Both the position numbers and the translations under genes were made by a program. A stretch of DNA of 29,256 bases from JAGTVB01 sp964624765 (lineage in GTDB: Bacteria > Pseudomonadota > Gammaproteobacteria > HK1): positions 1 to 29,256 of the forward strand of contig CAZUZO010000030.1 of NCBI GenBank assembly GCA_964624765.1, given 5' to 3'. The stretch's first letter is position 1. Each line of letters opens with the position of its first letter. Shown here one piece after another: positions 19,109 to 27,386 of this stretch. The notes beneath the pieces were generated by a model. The model was given only the letters and a program-made list of their open reading frames with translations, did no database searches and was not told where the DNA came from.

Positions 19109-20278
19109 TGAGCGGTAGAGGTAACCCCTGAGCCGCTCAACCCCTTCCCGCAAACGCTCCATCCCGGTCGTATACGCGAAACGCACATGTTCCCTAGCGC
19201 GGTAGTGGCCGAAATCACAACCCGGCGTGAACGCAACACCGGTATGCTGCAGCACCTCATGGGCCAATCGGAAACTATCTTCTGTAAACTGCTGGCAGCC
19301 CGCATACAGATAAAACGCTCCCGTGGGTTGCCCGACGATGTCGAAACCTATCCCCCTTAGCTCGGGTAGCAGGAAATCTCGACGCGCTTTGAGCTCCCGC
19401 CGCCGCACCTCCAGGAGGGAGCAGGTTTCCGGTTGGAACCCAGCCAGTGCCGCATACTGGGCGATCGTCGAGGGGGCGAGAAATAGATTCTGAGCCAGCC
19501 TTTCAAGCTGAGACACGAACCGGGTCGGGGCCACGAGCCAGCCCAAACGCCACCCCGTCATGCCAAAGGACTTGGAGAAGCTGTTCACGACAAACACATC
19601 ATCGGCGAGTTCCAGGGCAGTCGCCTCCCTCCCTTCATAAATGAGCTGTTGATACGTCTCGTCGACGATGACCCAAGCACCCACCGTTCGCACCCGTTCG
19701 AGAATGTCCTGCAGCACATCGCGCTGCAGCACTGTTCCGGTGGGATTACCGGGGCTCGTCAATATCACCGCTGCCGTTGTTTGCCCCGTCGCATAGCGAT
19801 CGATGTGTTCAGGCATCAGCTGAAAGCCAGAATCGGACCCGACGGGAACCGCAACCGGATGGCCGGAAAATAACCGCACAAGCTGACGGTTGCAAGGGTA
19901 CCCCGGATCCGCTAAGAGCACCGCGTCACCCGGATCGATCAATACGGCAAGCGCGATCTGCAGGGCACCCGACGCCCCCGGTGTCACCAGAATACGCTCG
20001 GTAGCAAGCTTCACGCCGTAACGCTGCCGGTAATCACGGGCGATGGCCGATCGGAGCTCCTCGATGCCCACAGCCGGGGTGTAACGCGTCCAACCAGATG
20101 CCAGGGCCGCTCGGCCGGCCGCCACGATAGCGGCAGGTGTGGGAAAATCGGCTTCCCCTACCTCCATGTGGATTATCTTGCGACCCTCGGCTTCCAGAGC
20201 CTTGGCACGTGCCAAGATATCCATCACCTGGAAAGGTTCGATATCGAGTATGCGCCGCGCGCAGCCATGGCGCCGCAT
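19106..20278 (-). CDS. Pyridoxal-phosphate aminotransferase, class I/II
   Basis: This 390-residue fold-type I aminotransferase transfers an amino group between an amino acid and a 2-oxo acid. Visible motifs are the substrate/PLP loop GEADFPTP (41-48), TPGASGALQIAL (99-110), SPGNPTG with N178, VDETY with the PLP-contacting D206, and the Schiff-base lysine K236 in NSFSKSFGMTGWRLGW. A conserved arginine lies in the C-terminal HVRFAYTTG block. Members of this group are often annotated as aspartate or alanine-type transaminases, and the substrate cannot be read from the sequence. It starts 4 bases after the end of the upstream cbbY-like gene and is probably co-transcribed with it. Its 3' end meets the cysZ remnant. 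Confidence 0.9.
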   Translation of the reverse strand: MRRHGCARRILDIEPFQVMDILARAKALEAEGRKIIHMEVGEADFPTPAAIVAAGRAALASGWTRYTPAVGIEELRSAIARDYRQRYGVKLATERILVTPGASGALQIALAVLIDPGDAVLLADPGYPCNRQLVRLFSGHPVAVPVGSDSGFQLMPEHIDRYATGQTTAAVILTSPGNPTGTVLQRDVLQDILERVRTVGAWVIVDETYQQLIYEGREATALELADDVFVVNSFSKSFGMTGWRLGWLVAPTRFVSQLERLAQNLFLAPSTIAQYAALAGFQPETCSLLEVRRRELKARRDFLLPELRGIGFDIVGQPTGAFYLYAGCQQFTEDSFRLAHEVLQHTGVAFTPGCDFGHYRAREHVRFAYTTGMERLREGVERLRGYLYRS

Positions 20279-20282
20279 CCGA

Positions 20283-21038
20283 TCACCGACCCCGCACGAG
20301 CTGCCGCAACAATGCTAGATCGACGTAAGTGGCATGGCCAGCGTCCCCCGCAAGAACTTGAAAGGGTCGCTCAGGCTCTCCCAAGCAATCGAGCACGATA
20401 GACGCTCCTCTGAATTGGTCATCGATAGTGAAGTCATTGACCGTCACCACCGTGCAGATACCCGCTCCCACCGCGGAGCGTACCCCGTTTTCCGAATCTT
20501 CGAAGGCGACACAGTCCCGTGGATGCAAATCCAGTTGTTCGAGCAGCCACCGATAGATGGCGGGTGATGGCTTCTTGTCCTTGACCACACTGCCCGCCGC
20601 GATCAGGGCGAAGCGCTCGGTGGCCGCCGTACCCAAATTCTCTTCCAGCAACACCCGAATGTTATCGTGCCCCGCTGTGCTGGCAATCGCCAAGTACAAT
20701 CCAGCCTCCTGCGCCTCCGCCAATAGTCTACCGACCCCGGGACGAAACTTCGCCGCTCCCTGTCGAACGAGAAGGCTATAGTGCTGATTCTTGCTCGCCT
20801 GCAGCTGCGAGAGCAGCGTCTCCCAGTCCGGCCGTTGACTGAAGCCAGGCTGGTAGCGGTCGCTATAGTGCTGCATTCGCTCACGACTGCCCGCCACTTT
20901 GAGCAGCGTCTTGTAGAAAGGCAAAGACCAATGCCATTCGAGGCCGGCATCGGCAAACGCTGCATTGAAGGCCCTCAAATGCAAGTGTTCCGTGTCAGCA
21001 AGCGTGCCGTCCACATCGAAAATAAGTGCTTTGAGCAT
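20283..21038 (-). CDS. cbbY: HAD-family phosphatase, CbbY-like
   Basis: This 251-residue HAD hydrolase has motif I DVDGTLADTE (nucleophile D8, acid D10), a helical cap, motif II in the AIAST segment, a lysine in VKDKKPSPAIY and the acidic motif VAFEDSENGV. The cap signature H-x-x-AFN-x-AF with GLEWHW and LLKVAGSRERMQHY is the pattern I associate with CbbY. In phototrophs and chemoautotrophs, CbbY hydrolyses the Rubisco inhibitor xylulose 1,5-bisphosphate. No Rubisco genes are in the window, so the autotrophic role is inferred from family resemblance. A general sugar-phosphate phosphatase is the alternative. It is followed, 4 bases on, by the aminotransferase. Confidence 0.82.
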   Translation of the reverse strand: MLKALIFDVDGTLADTEHLHLRAFNAAFADAGLEWHWSLPFYKTLLKVAGSRERMQHYSDRYQPGFSQRPDWETLLSQLQASKNQHYSLLVRQGAAKFRPGVGRLLAEAQEAGLYLAIASTAGHDNIRVLLEENLGTAATERFALIAAGSVVKDKKPSPAIYRWLLEQLDLHPRDCVAFEDSENGVRSAVGAGICTVVTVNDFTIDDQFRGASIVLDCLGEPERPFQVLAGDAGHATYVDLALLRQLVRGR

Positions 21039-21447
21039 ACCCCATTAATACCCATACAGTCATGACATGGCCACCTCCCCGAACAGGGCCATGGGCCATC
21101 CCGTCGGTCTGTCACTCCAATACCGTCCGCGCTATAGCGCCCGCCAGAGGGCTCGGCTAGGAAACCCATTGTGGGTGCCCACAACTGCGACCACCGTCAA
21201 CGCGACCCGGGCGCATGTTTTAGTGATTGCTTCCAGCCGACCATTTTGGTATTTAAAACGGTTCTACGCATCAAGACTGAACCGGTTGGCCACTGACGCG
21301 GTCATAGGACAGGCGAGTTCGTCTACGTTGCAGGGCCAGTTAAAAACGCAATGAATAATAGCTTTGCCAACCATGGGACAACTGTGTACCTAACCCCCGT
21401 AGCGAAGCGCTTGTTAGCTTTAGCGTGCAACACATGGAGGGCTGACG
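21039..21447. other. Intergenic region with no recognised gene
   Basis: This 409-base gap separates the divergent cbbY-like gene and dksA. The open frame at 21067-21354 encodes a 95-residue peptide without any recognisable motif and no convincing ribosome site, so I do not call it a gene. I note the 12-base palindrome GCGCTATAGCGC at about 21129-21140 and short symmetric words such as CCCATTGTGGGTGCCCACAA. The region should contain the dksA promoter. No tRNA, repeat-family copy or riboswitch was found. Confidence 0.6.
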
Positions 21448-21873
21448 ATGCCTAATCTTACCACCTCAGCGCTCACCTTCACCCCCTACAGGGAAGAGCC
21501 CGACGAGGAGTACATGAGCGCAAACCAGCGCGAGCATTTTCGCAAGATTCTCCTGGCATGGAAAAAACAGCTCATGGAGGAGGTCGATCGCACGCTGCAT
21601 CACATGCAAGACGACGCGTCTAATTTCCCCGATCCCAATGATCGCGCGACGCAGGAATCAGAGTTCACTCTAGAACTGCGTGCCCGCGATCGGGAACGTA
21701 AGCTCATCAGAAAAATCGACGAGGCCCTCGCGGCCATCGACAATAGCGAGTATGGCTATTGTGAGAGCTGTGGGGTTGAAATCGGCATCCGCCGTCTGGA
21801 GGCGCGACCCACCGCCACCCTCTGCATCGATTGCAAGGTTCTAGACGAGATCAGGGAAAAGCAAATGGCTTAA
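21448..21873 (+). CDS. dksA: RNA polymerase-binding transcription factor DksA
   Basis: DksA binds in the secondary channel of RNA polymerase and, with ppGpp, adjusts rRNA and biosynthetic promoters. The 141-residue protein has a coiled-coil domain with the tip motif DPNDRA (D62, D65, A67, matching D71, D74, A76 of E. coli), REHFRKILLAWKKQLMEEVD at its first helix, and the four-cysteine zinc finger C105-ES-C108 and C126-ID-C129. All four cysteines are retained, so this is the zinc-containing form. The start ATG 21448 has GGAGG at 21436-21440, a good ribosome site. It is convergent with the DAHP synthase gene, with 119 bases between the stops. Confidence 0.97.
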   Translation: MPNLTTSALTFTPYREEPDEEYMSANQREHFRKILLAWKKQLMEEVDRTLHHMQDDASNFPDPNDRATQESEFTLELRARDRERKLIRKIDEALAAIDNSEYGYCESCGVEIGIRRLEARPTATLCIDCKVLDEIREKQMA

Positions 21874-21992
21874 AGCCCGCGTATCGGCAACCGGGGTGGC
21901 GCCACACATGCCGCCTGCTCCCCTAGCGTCGAGGGAGCGAAAACCGGCCTTCGCACGGAACTCAGGTCGAACGTTTTTTTGGCGACCCTAGT

Positions 21993-23093
21993 TCATCCAA
22001 GTGAAAGCCGTTTTAGGTATGCTTGGCGAGCGATTTGGATGTCCTGCAAGTAGTTTGCAAGTTCTTCGAGACGCAGGGCTTGGGCGCCATCCACCAAGGC
22101 CGTTTCGGGAGCGGGATGAAAATCCACCAAAACCAAATTCGCTCCAGCGATGATGCCCTGTGCCGTCACGTGGAATACATCCAGCAGACCGTCCGGAGCC
22201 CGATCGCGCGAACCAACCGAATGGGACGGATCGATGCAGACCGGCATGCGCGTCAATCGCTTCACCACCGGCACGTGGGCGAAATCCACCAGGTTGCGAT
22301 GCGGGGCGCCCTTCTCGGTTTGCACTCCGCGTAAGGCGAAGACAACGTTGCGGTTCCCCTCGCTGGCAAGGTATTCGGCGGCGTTCAGTGACTCCTCTAG
22401 GGTGATTCCAAAGCCGCGCTTAAGGAGGACCGGGAACTCCCGTTGCCGTCCCACGCTTTTCAGCAATTCGAAGTTCTGAGTGTTGCGGGTGCCAATTTGT
22501 AGCATGACACCTGTCGCATCACCGCTGGCCCGTAACGCCTCGCGAATTTCATCCACGTGAGACTCTCGGGTCACTTCCATGGCCACCACCTTGATCCCGT
22601 ATTGTCCAGCCAGTTCGAACACGTCGGGCAGACAGGCTTTGCCATGGCCTTGAAATGAATATGGACTCGTGCGTGGCTTGTATGCCCCCATGCGAGTACA
22701 CACCAGCCCGTGCTGTTGGCACGCGCGCATCATGGCTTCGACATGTTCCCGAGTGTCCACCGCGCACAACCCCGCCAGGACATGGAGATTATCTTGCCCG
22801 AAGCGAACCCCGTTGTACTCGAAATAGGTGGGTCTCTGGTCGTTCTTATGGCGACCGAGTATGCGGTATTCCCTCGATACGCGCACCACGTGCTCGACCC
22901 CCGGTAACACACTCATCGCTTCAGTCTGCAGCCCAGAAGTGTCTCCGATGAGATAGACTTCGGTGAGTTTCTGCTGCATCCCCCGCTCTTCGTGCACACG
23001 GTAATGAATGCCAGGAAGGCGCGACAAGCTCCCCATAAGGGTTTGAAAGGTCTCACTCTCTTGTTCGATATCCGGCTGCAGGATCAGGATCAT
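21993..23093 (-). CDS. aroF: 3-deoxy-7-phosphoheptulonate synthase, type I-beta with regulatory N-terminus
   Basis: This enzyme condenses phosphoenolpyruvate and erythrose 4-phosphate, the first step of aromatic amino-acid synthesis. The 366-residue protein has an N-terminal ferredoxin-like domain (about 1-75), as in Thermotoga DAHP synthase, then the catalytic barrel with YKPRTSPYSFQG (138-149), QIGTRNTQNFELL and LLKRGFG. Metal ligands inferred by comparison with Thermotoga are C110 (in AGLCAVD, usually AGPCAVE), H291 (DPSH), D324 (VDFHP, usually VEVHP) and D335. The usual CERG segment is ALRG here. So the fold is clear, but the site deviates at several positions. It is co-directional with the sel1 and sir2 genes, with a repeat fragment between. 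The symbol aroF is used for this family; aroA or aroG are also used in the literature. Confidence 0.88.
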   Translation of the reverse strand: MILILQPDIEQESETFQTLMGSLSRLPGIHYRVHEERGMQQKLTEVYLIGDTSGLQTEAMSVLPGVEHVVRVSREYRILGRHKNDQRPTYFEYNGVRFGQDNLHVLAGLCAVDTREHVEAMMRACQQHGLVCTRMGAYKPRTSPYSFQGHGKACLPDVFELAGQYGIKVVAMEVTRESHVDEIREALRASGDATGVMLQIGTRNTQNFELLKSVGRQREFPVLLKRGFGITLEESLNAAEYLASEGNRNVVFALRGVQTEKGAPHRNLVDFAHVPVVKRLTRMPVCIDPSHSVGSRDRAPDGLLDVFHVTAQGIIAGANLVLVDFHPAPETALVDGAQALRLEELANYLQDIQIARQAYLKRLSLG

Positions 23094-23110
23094 GGTGATG
23101 ACGAAAACTC

Positions 23111-23142
23111 AGAGCTTGTGGAAAAGCCGTAGCGAGCGGCGG
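23111..23142 (+). repeat. Family B left-end fragment
   Basis: AGAGCTTGTGGAAAAGCC (23111-23128) followed by GTAGCGAGCGGC matches the left end and first interior bases of family B elements. The homology then fades and no right end is seen before the sel1-repeat gene at 23162. It appears to be a decayed or truncated copy in the DAHP synthase leader. Confidence 0.6.
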
Positions 23143-23161
23143 TCGTGGGCAGAGAATCCCC

Positions 23162-24220
23162 TCAGCGAGGTATCTGCTGGGACACGGTGATGGATGCCTG
23201 CCCGTGGTTCAGCTTACCCGGGCCATCCCAGCGACGCGCCAGTTGTTCAGCCCTTTGCTTCTCACCGGGACCCAGCTGCAAGCGAGTTTGATCGCGCGCG
23301 CGCCGGGCTTCCTCATGTCCCTGCGCTGCCGCTAGGCTGAGCCACAGGTAAGCCTGGGCCCCATCCTTGGATACGCTCTCGCCGTAGGCATACATGGAAC
23401 CAAGATGATATTGGGCCGGGGCGTAACCGCGTTCGGCCGCGGTCCGCAACCAGCGAGCTCCCCGCCTGGGGGACAGAGTCACGCCCTTGCCCTCAGCAAG
23501 AGCAACACCCAACAGAAATTGCGATTCAAGGTGTCCTTGCTCGGCTGCCCGCCGATACCACCGTACAGCCACGGCATGGCTCACAGGAACGCCGTCGCCG
23601 ATCGCGTATTTGAGGCCGAGGTTAAATTGGGCGGGGGCTAACCCCTGGTCAGCCGCTTTGCGGTACCAATACAGCGCCCACGACGCATCCTCCGGCAGGC
23701 CTTGTCCGAGATCGGAACTTGCTGCGAGGATATACTGCGCTGTCCGATCACCTGACTCAGCGAACTTGCGATGCCAGTAGCCAAGGCTAGATCCGCTGTT
23801 CAGAAAAGGCGTCGGCTCTTCTCTGTCCTTAGGGTTCCAAAAGCGACTGTGCCCTCGATCTCCCCTGTCACTGCGCTCGGAGAGCCGGGCCACCATGGCC
23901 TCACCCTGGCCTGGCCCGCCAAATTGGCGAATCCTGAGAATCGCCTGCGCATCGCGATGACCCTGCTGGGCCGCTCTACGGTACCAGTCAAGAGCCTCCT
24001 GATCATCGCGATCCACGCCCAATCCCTGGGCATACATCCATCCCAGACTCACCTGCGCGCTGGCATGGCCGAGGGTAGCGGCCTGACGAAACTGATGAAA
24101 CGCCGTCCCATAGTCACCCTGTTCGTAAGCTCGATAGGCGGTAGAAAAATCGGCGTAGGATGCTGCCATGCTAGCGAACGCGCCAAGCGCCCCCAACGCA
24201 TACGGAGCCAGGCGTATCAT
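23162..24220 (-). CDS. Exported Sel1-repeat (TPR-like) protein
   Basis: This 352-residue protein begins with a probable signal peptide (APYALGALGAFASMAASYA), followed by helical Sel1-like repeats. Clear units include HASAQVSLGWMYAQGLGV..QEALDWYRRAAQQG, APAQFNLGLKYAIGDGV..AVRWYRRAAEQG, LESQFLLGVALAEGKGV and APAQYHLGSMYAYGESV..AYLWLSLAAAQG. Two more units are partial or degenerate, and a low-complexity spacer of about 60 residues (GGPGQGEAMVAR through SSLGYWHR) interrupts the array. Sel1 repeats mediate protein contacts, and the specific partner is unknown. The start overlaps the upstream sir2-like stop by 4 bases (ATGA), indicating translational coupling. The export signal places the product in the periplasm or envelope. 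Confidence 0.88.
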   Translation of the reverse strand: MIRLAPYALGALGAFASMAASYADFSTAYRAYEQGDYGTAFHQFRQAATLGHASAQVSLGWMYAQGLGVDRDDQEALDWYRRAAQQGHRDAQAILRIRQFGGPGQGEAMVARLSERSDRGDRGHSRFWNPKDREEPTPFLNSGSSLGYWHRKFAESGDRTAQYILAASSDLGQGLPEDASWALYWYRKAADQGLAPAQFNLGLKYAIGDGVPVSHAVAVRWYRRAAEQGHLESQFLLGVALAEGKGVTLSPRRGARWLRTAAERGYAPAQYHLGSMYAYGESVSKDGAQAYLWLSLAAAQGHEEARRARDQTRLQLGPGEKQRAEQLARRWDGPGKLNHGQASITVSQQIPR

Positions 24221-25056
24221 GGCCTCCCATCCTGCAAACGGCCGGCAAGGACCACGAGCGCCTCCAGTGCCCCGGCCGCCAGCGGCAAGGTGCCGGGTGG
24301 CCCCTCGGGCTCACGCGGGTTAATGCGAATGAGTGGCGCAGCAAAGCGTGCGGCAATGGACTCGCAGGTGTGGCGTACCGTCGGCACCGCAAGGCCCGCG
24401 CCACACTCGATCACCACCAGGGAATCGCCCACCAAATTTTCTAGCCAGTGCTTGAATCGCGCACCCTGGGCAGCGGTACGGGTTTCGCACCACCAGCCAT
24501 CACCGAACATCAGCACATTAGGTCGAGCCAACCTGCCGCAATCGGGGCAACGCGGCAGAGGTTCGCTGGCCCGAAAGGTCTGTAACGCAACATCGACCTG
24601 CACGCCCTCAGCCGACCATATAGCCCCGGTACAGCATCGAGTACACTGTAAATAATGTAGTGAGCCATGGCATTCCACTAAGCGCGACTCGTCGAATCCC
24701 GCTTTCTGAAATTGCCCATCCACATTGGAGGTGAAGATGTAGCCATTACCGACATGGGTGAACCACCGACGCAGGATCTGGAATCCCAAGTGGGGCATCG
24801 TGCTCCGGTAAAGTTGCAATCGATGCCCATAAAACCCCCAAGCGAGCCGAGGATCACGGTCAAACCACGCTGGATTAGCCAACTCGACGAAGGCGAGCCC
24901 CAGATGTCGATAAGGCGGGTATGCTCGCCAAAATCCCTCCTGACCACGGAAGTCCGGTAGACCGGAATCCACTCCCATGCCGGCCCCGGCCCCGATCAGG
25001 ATGCTCTTAGCCTCTCGAATCAGCTCAACCGCCCGCGCCAGAATTCCTTCGTCCAT
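24217..25056 (-). CDS. Sir2-family NAD-dependent protein deacetylase-like protein
   Basis: Sirtuins use NAD to remove acyl groups from lysine, and some members act as NADases or ADP-ribosyltransferases. The 279-residue protein has the NAD loop GAGAGMGVDSGLPDFRG (22-38), the TSNVDGQF block with N111 and D113, the catalytic H130 in VECHGSLHYLQC, and zinc cysteines C138, C141 or C142, C170 and C173. A C-terminal ECGAGLAVPT segment aligns with the GTSL region of sirtuins. Compared with the common GAGIS(A)ESGIPDFR, the M-G-V-D form marks a subgroup with uncertain substrate. It heads a two-gene unit with the Sel1-repeat protein. No effector partner typical of Sir2 defence systems (Argonaute, HerA, DSR) lies next to it. 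Confidence 0.88.
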   Translation of the reverse strand: MDEGILARAVELIREAKSILIGAGAGMGVDSGLPDFRGQEGFWRAYPPYRHLGLAFVELANPAWFDRDPRLAWGFYGHRLQLYRSTMPHLGFQILRRWFTHVGNGYIFTSNVDGQFQKAGFDESRLVECHGSLHYLQCTRCCTGAIWSAEGVQVDVALQTFRASEPLPRCPDCGRLARPNVLMFGDGWWCETRTAAQGARFKHWLENLVGDSLVVIECGAGLAVPTVRHTCESIAARFAAPLIRINPREPEGPPGTLPLAAGALEALVVLAGRLQDGRP

Positions 25057-25096
25057 GCCCGTTCGCGATCTCCGAAAATGACTTATCCCGCGGCCA

Positions 25097-25296
25097 TGGT
25101 CATCGTTTCGTCAGGGTTGCTCTTCGGAGCCTACCTTCGGCGCCCGAGCCTTTCGGCAGCCGAACCCCGGCCGCGCAAGGGTGTGTGCAAAGGCGCCGGA
25201 CCTAAGCCGACAGGGGCGTCTTCACGGCATGCCTTGCCGCCTGTGGGATCGGCTGCCCCAAGGGCAAACGTAATCAAACGACCGCAACGATGACCA
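25097..25296. repeat. Candidate family C element with short inverted ends
   Basis: TGGTCATCGTTTCG (25097-25110) is inverted as CGCAACGATGACCA (25283-25296) with one mismatch. The left end also matches TGGTCATCGTTTCGGCAG near 29215 at 17 of 18 bases. The right 47 bases (25255-25301, reverse strand) match 29210-29256 at roughly 80 percent. The element fills most of the 431-base gap between the divergent sir2-like and psd genes (25057-25487), in which I found no gene. The internal boundaries are tentative. Confidence 0.5.
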
Positions 25297-25487
25297 ACGC
25301 CCATGCCGCCTAATTCGGACCCTTCTTTAGCGTATTCTAGCGCGCATCGGATGTGCAAAGATGTTACGCACACGACTCGCCGTTGCGCGCGCATCCAAAC
25401 CGGGGGAGGGGGTATCGACACCGCTGCAATATGGTGTAAGCCACGCACATCACCTAGAATAACCGGACCAAGGGAAACGCACGAGGC

Positions 25488-26390
25488 ATGGCAGCATTGG
25501 GGAAATCAGACTGGAATCGCCCCCTCGATTACCTGCGGATCCTGCCCCAATATGTCTATCCTCATCACCTGCTATCGAGGTTAGCCTTTCGGATTGCGCG
25601 CCTACGCTACCCACCGATTAGGCAACGTCTGATTCGGTGGTTCGTGCACCACTACCAGGTCGACCTCCAGGACGCAGTGCCTGCGGATATCGCGGCTTAT
25701 CCCGATTTCAATAGCTTCTTCACACGGCCATTACGACAGGGCGCCCGCCCCATTTGCGCAGACCCGGACGCCGTCGTGTCACCCGTGGATGGCGAAGTCA
25801 GTCAAATCGGTCAGATTGAGAGGGATTGTCTGCTACAGGCAAAAGGTCGAACGTACCGTCTGGCCGACCTCCTAGGTCGACACCCACCGTGGCATCACAC
25901 GTTTTCAGGTGGGAGCTTCGTTACCATTTACCTTGCCCCACGGGACTACCACCGTGTCCATATGCCGGTGCAAGGCAAACTGACCGGAATGCTTCATGTC
26001 CCTGGGCGCTTATTCAGCGTGAATCACTCGACTACCCGAGTGGTGAGTTCGCTGTTTACCCGCAACGAACGGGTGATCCTGTACTTTGAAACGCCAGCCT
26101 CTCCCTTCGCGCTGGTGTTGGTCGGTGCGCTGCTCGTCGGCAATATCGAAACCGTCTGGGCAGGAGCGATAGCCCCTGCCCGTTCGCGGCGCCGCCAGCC
26201 ACAGTTCTACGGTGAAGAAGGGAGCCGCGCTATTGTTCTCGCGCGGGGCGCCGAAGCGGCGCGATTCAACATGGGGTCCACAGTAATCGTGCTTTTCCCA
26301 CCCGGTGCCGCCGCGTGGGCTCCCCGTGTCAACTTCGGCACCCGGGTGGTGCTCGGGCAACGGCTAGGAAACCTGCTCGCGCTGCCGTAA
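25488..26390 (+). CDS. psd: Phosphatidylserine decarboxylase proenzyme
   Basis: Psd makes phosphatidylethanolamine at the inner membrane using a self-generated pyruvoyl group. The 300-residue proenzyme has the conserved FNSFFTRPLRQGARPI (74-89), the AVVSPVDGEVSQIG block with D101, IYLAPRDYHRVHMP with H156 and H158, and the cleavage site FNMGSTVIVLF, where cleavage between G263 and S264 yields the alpha and beta chains. The usual motif is LGST and here it is MGST, a conservative change. VGNIETVWAG is also typical. The length is normal. Its 3' end is 6 bases from the convergent HDOD gene. Confidence 0.96.
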   Translation: MAALGKSDWNRPLDYLRILPQYVYPHHLLSRLAFRIARLRYPPIRQRLIRWFVHHYQVDLQDAVPADIAAYPDFNSFFTRPLRQGARPICADPDAVVSPVDGEVSQIGQIERDCLLQAKGRTYRLADLLGRHPPWHHTFSGGSFVTIYLAPRDYHRVHMPVQGKLTGMLHVPGRLFSVNHSTTRVVSSLFTRNERVILYFETPASPFALVLVGALLVGNIETVWAGAIAPARSRRRQPQFYGEEGSRAIVLARGAEAARFNMGSTVIVLFPPGAAAWAPRVNFGTRVVLGQRLGNLLALP

Positions 26391-26396
26391 TACCCT

Positions 26397-27269
26397 TCAG
26401 TATCCAAAAAAAAGCTCGATCTCCGCCAGCTGTAAGGTCGCCTCCTGGACAACTTCTTCCTGATTAAGCTGTCCTCTGACTTGACTCAAAGTTTCCAAAG
26501 CCCGCGCATCGATGGCAATGACCTCCGCCGGCTGTCCACAGAAGGCCGTTAACCTGGATCGGTTTGCCAAACTATCGGCAATATGTACGATCGCAGCATC
26601 GAGACGGCCGATTCCCGCTCGTTCAGGATTATGATGCCAACGGACCGCTTTCTGCAGAGTTTCCGGAAGTAGCCATGACTTAAGTAGGTCACCGCCAAGT
26701 TCTGCGTGACTGAAACCCAGAGTCTTAAGCTCCGCGCGATTCAGCGTCTGCTCATCGCCATCGGCAACCAACAGGAGGCGTCTGGACACATCCGGAGCGC
26801 GTAGGTACAGCACCAGACTGCCTATGTCATGCAACAGGCCGGCAACGAACAAACGTTCGGGGTGCAGTACCTGACAACGCCTTGCTAGTCCATGGGCAAG
26901 CAAACCGGTATAGAAGCTGTGCCGCCAAAAGGTGCCCATATTGACCAGGCCACTTTCGATCTTGTCGAACTTGTCAACGGCATAAACAGCCGTCACAAGG
27001 AGCTGAAGCGTACGCGCGCCGACGACAGCAACGGCGCGCGAAACGGTATCGATCCTCGTAGTGACTTGATAGAACGAACCATTGACAACCTTTAGCAGCC
27101 GGGCCGTTAAGCTCGGATCCTGACGAATGACCTTTGCAATGTCCTCCGCCGAGGCATCGCTGCCTTGTACGAGTTCCATCACTCGGAAATACACGTGCGG
27201 AGGCGATACCAGCCAAGATAGATCGTCCCCCGACGTGGCGGCAGCGAACCTGTGTGCGATGTTTGCCAT
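26397..27269 (-). CDS. HDOD-domain signalling protein
   Basis: HDOD proteins are HD-domain relatives found in bacterial signalling; most lack proven phosphodiesterase activity. The 290-residue protein has the HDOD pattern: SPPHVYFRVMELV, DPSLTARLLKVVNGSFY (51-67), the RTLQLLVTAVYAVDKF helix, FYTGLLAHGLAR, and LFVAGLLHDIGSLVLY with H147-D148. SHAELGGDLLKSWLLPETLQKAVRWHH then completes the domain. The HDIG and WHH histidines are kept here, so metal binding is possible. There is no second signalling domain. The gene stands alone; upstream are 117 unassigned bases and a family A element. Confidence 0.9.
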   Translation of the reverse strand: MANIAHRFAAATSGDDLSWLVSPPHVYFRVMELVQGSDASAEDIAKVIRQDPSLTARLLKVVNGSFYQVTTRIDTVSRAVAVVGARTLQLLVTAVYAVDKFDKIESGLVNMGTFWRHSFYTGLLAHGLARRCQVLHPERLFVAGLLHDIGSLVLYLRAPDVSRRLLLVADGDEQTLNRAELKTLGFSHAELGGDLLKSWLLPETLQKAVRWHHNPERAGIGRLDAAIVHIADSLANRSRLTAFCGQPAEVIAIDARALETLSQVRGQLNQEEVVQEATLQLAEIELFFGY

Positions 27270-27386
27270 TTAGGCTCTCCCGTGTTCGGGAGCCACAGCG
27301 ACCCTGCCCCGACGCGGTCCCTCAAGCTCTCCAGTCTCGCGCGGTTATCGACCCAACGGGCGGACAACTTGACGTAGGTTGCCCTA

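Noticed and set aside
21067..21354. 95-codon open frame upstream of dksA
   Set aside because: No recognisable motif, no ribosome-binding site, and composition unlike its neighbours.
24217..25056. Sir2 protein as part of a known anti-phage defence system
   Set aside because: The neighbours are a Sel1-repeat protein and housekeeping genes; no Argonaute, HerA, or other known partner is present, and the protein is a small stand-alone sirtuin.
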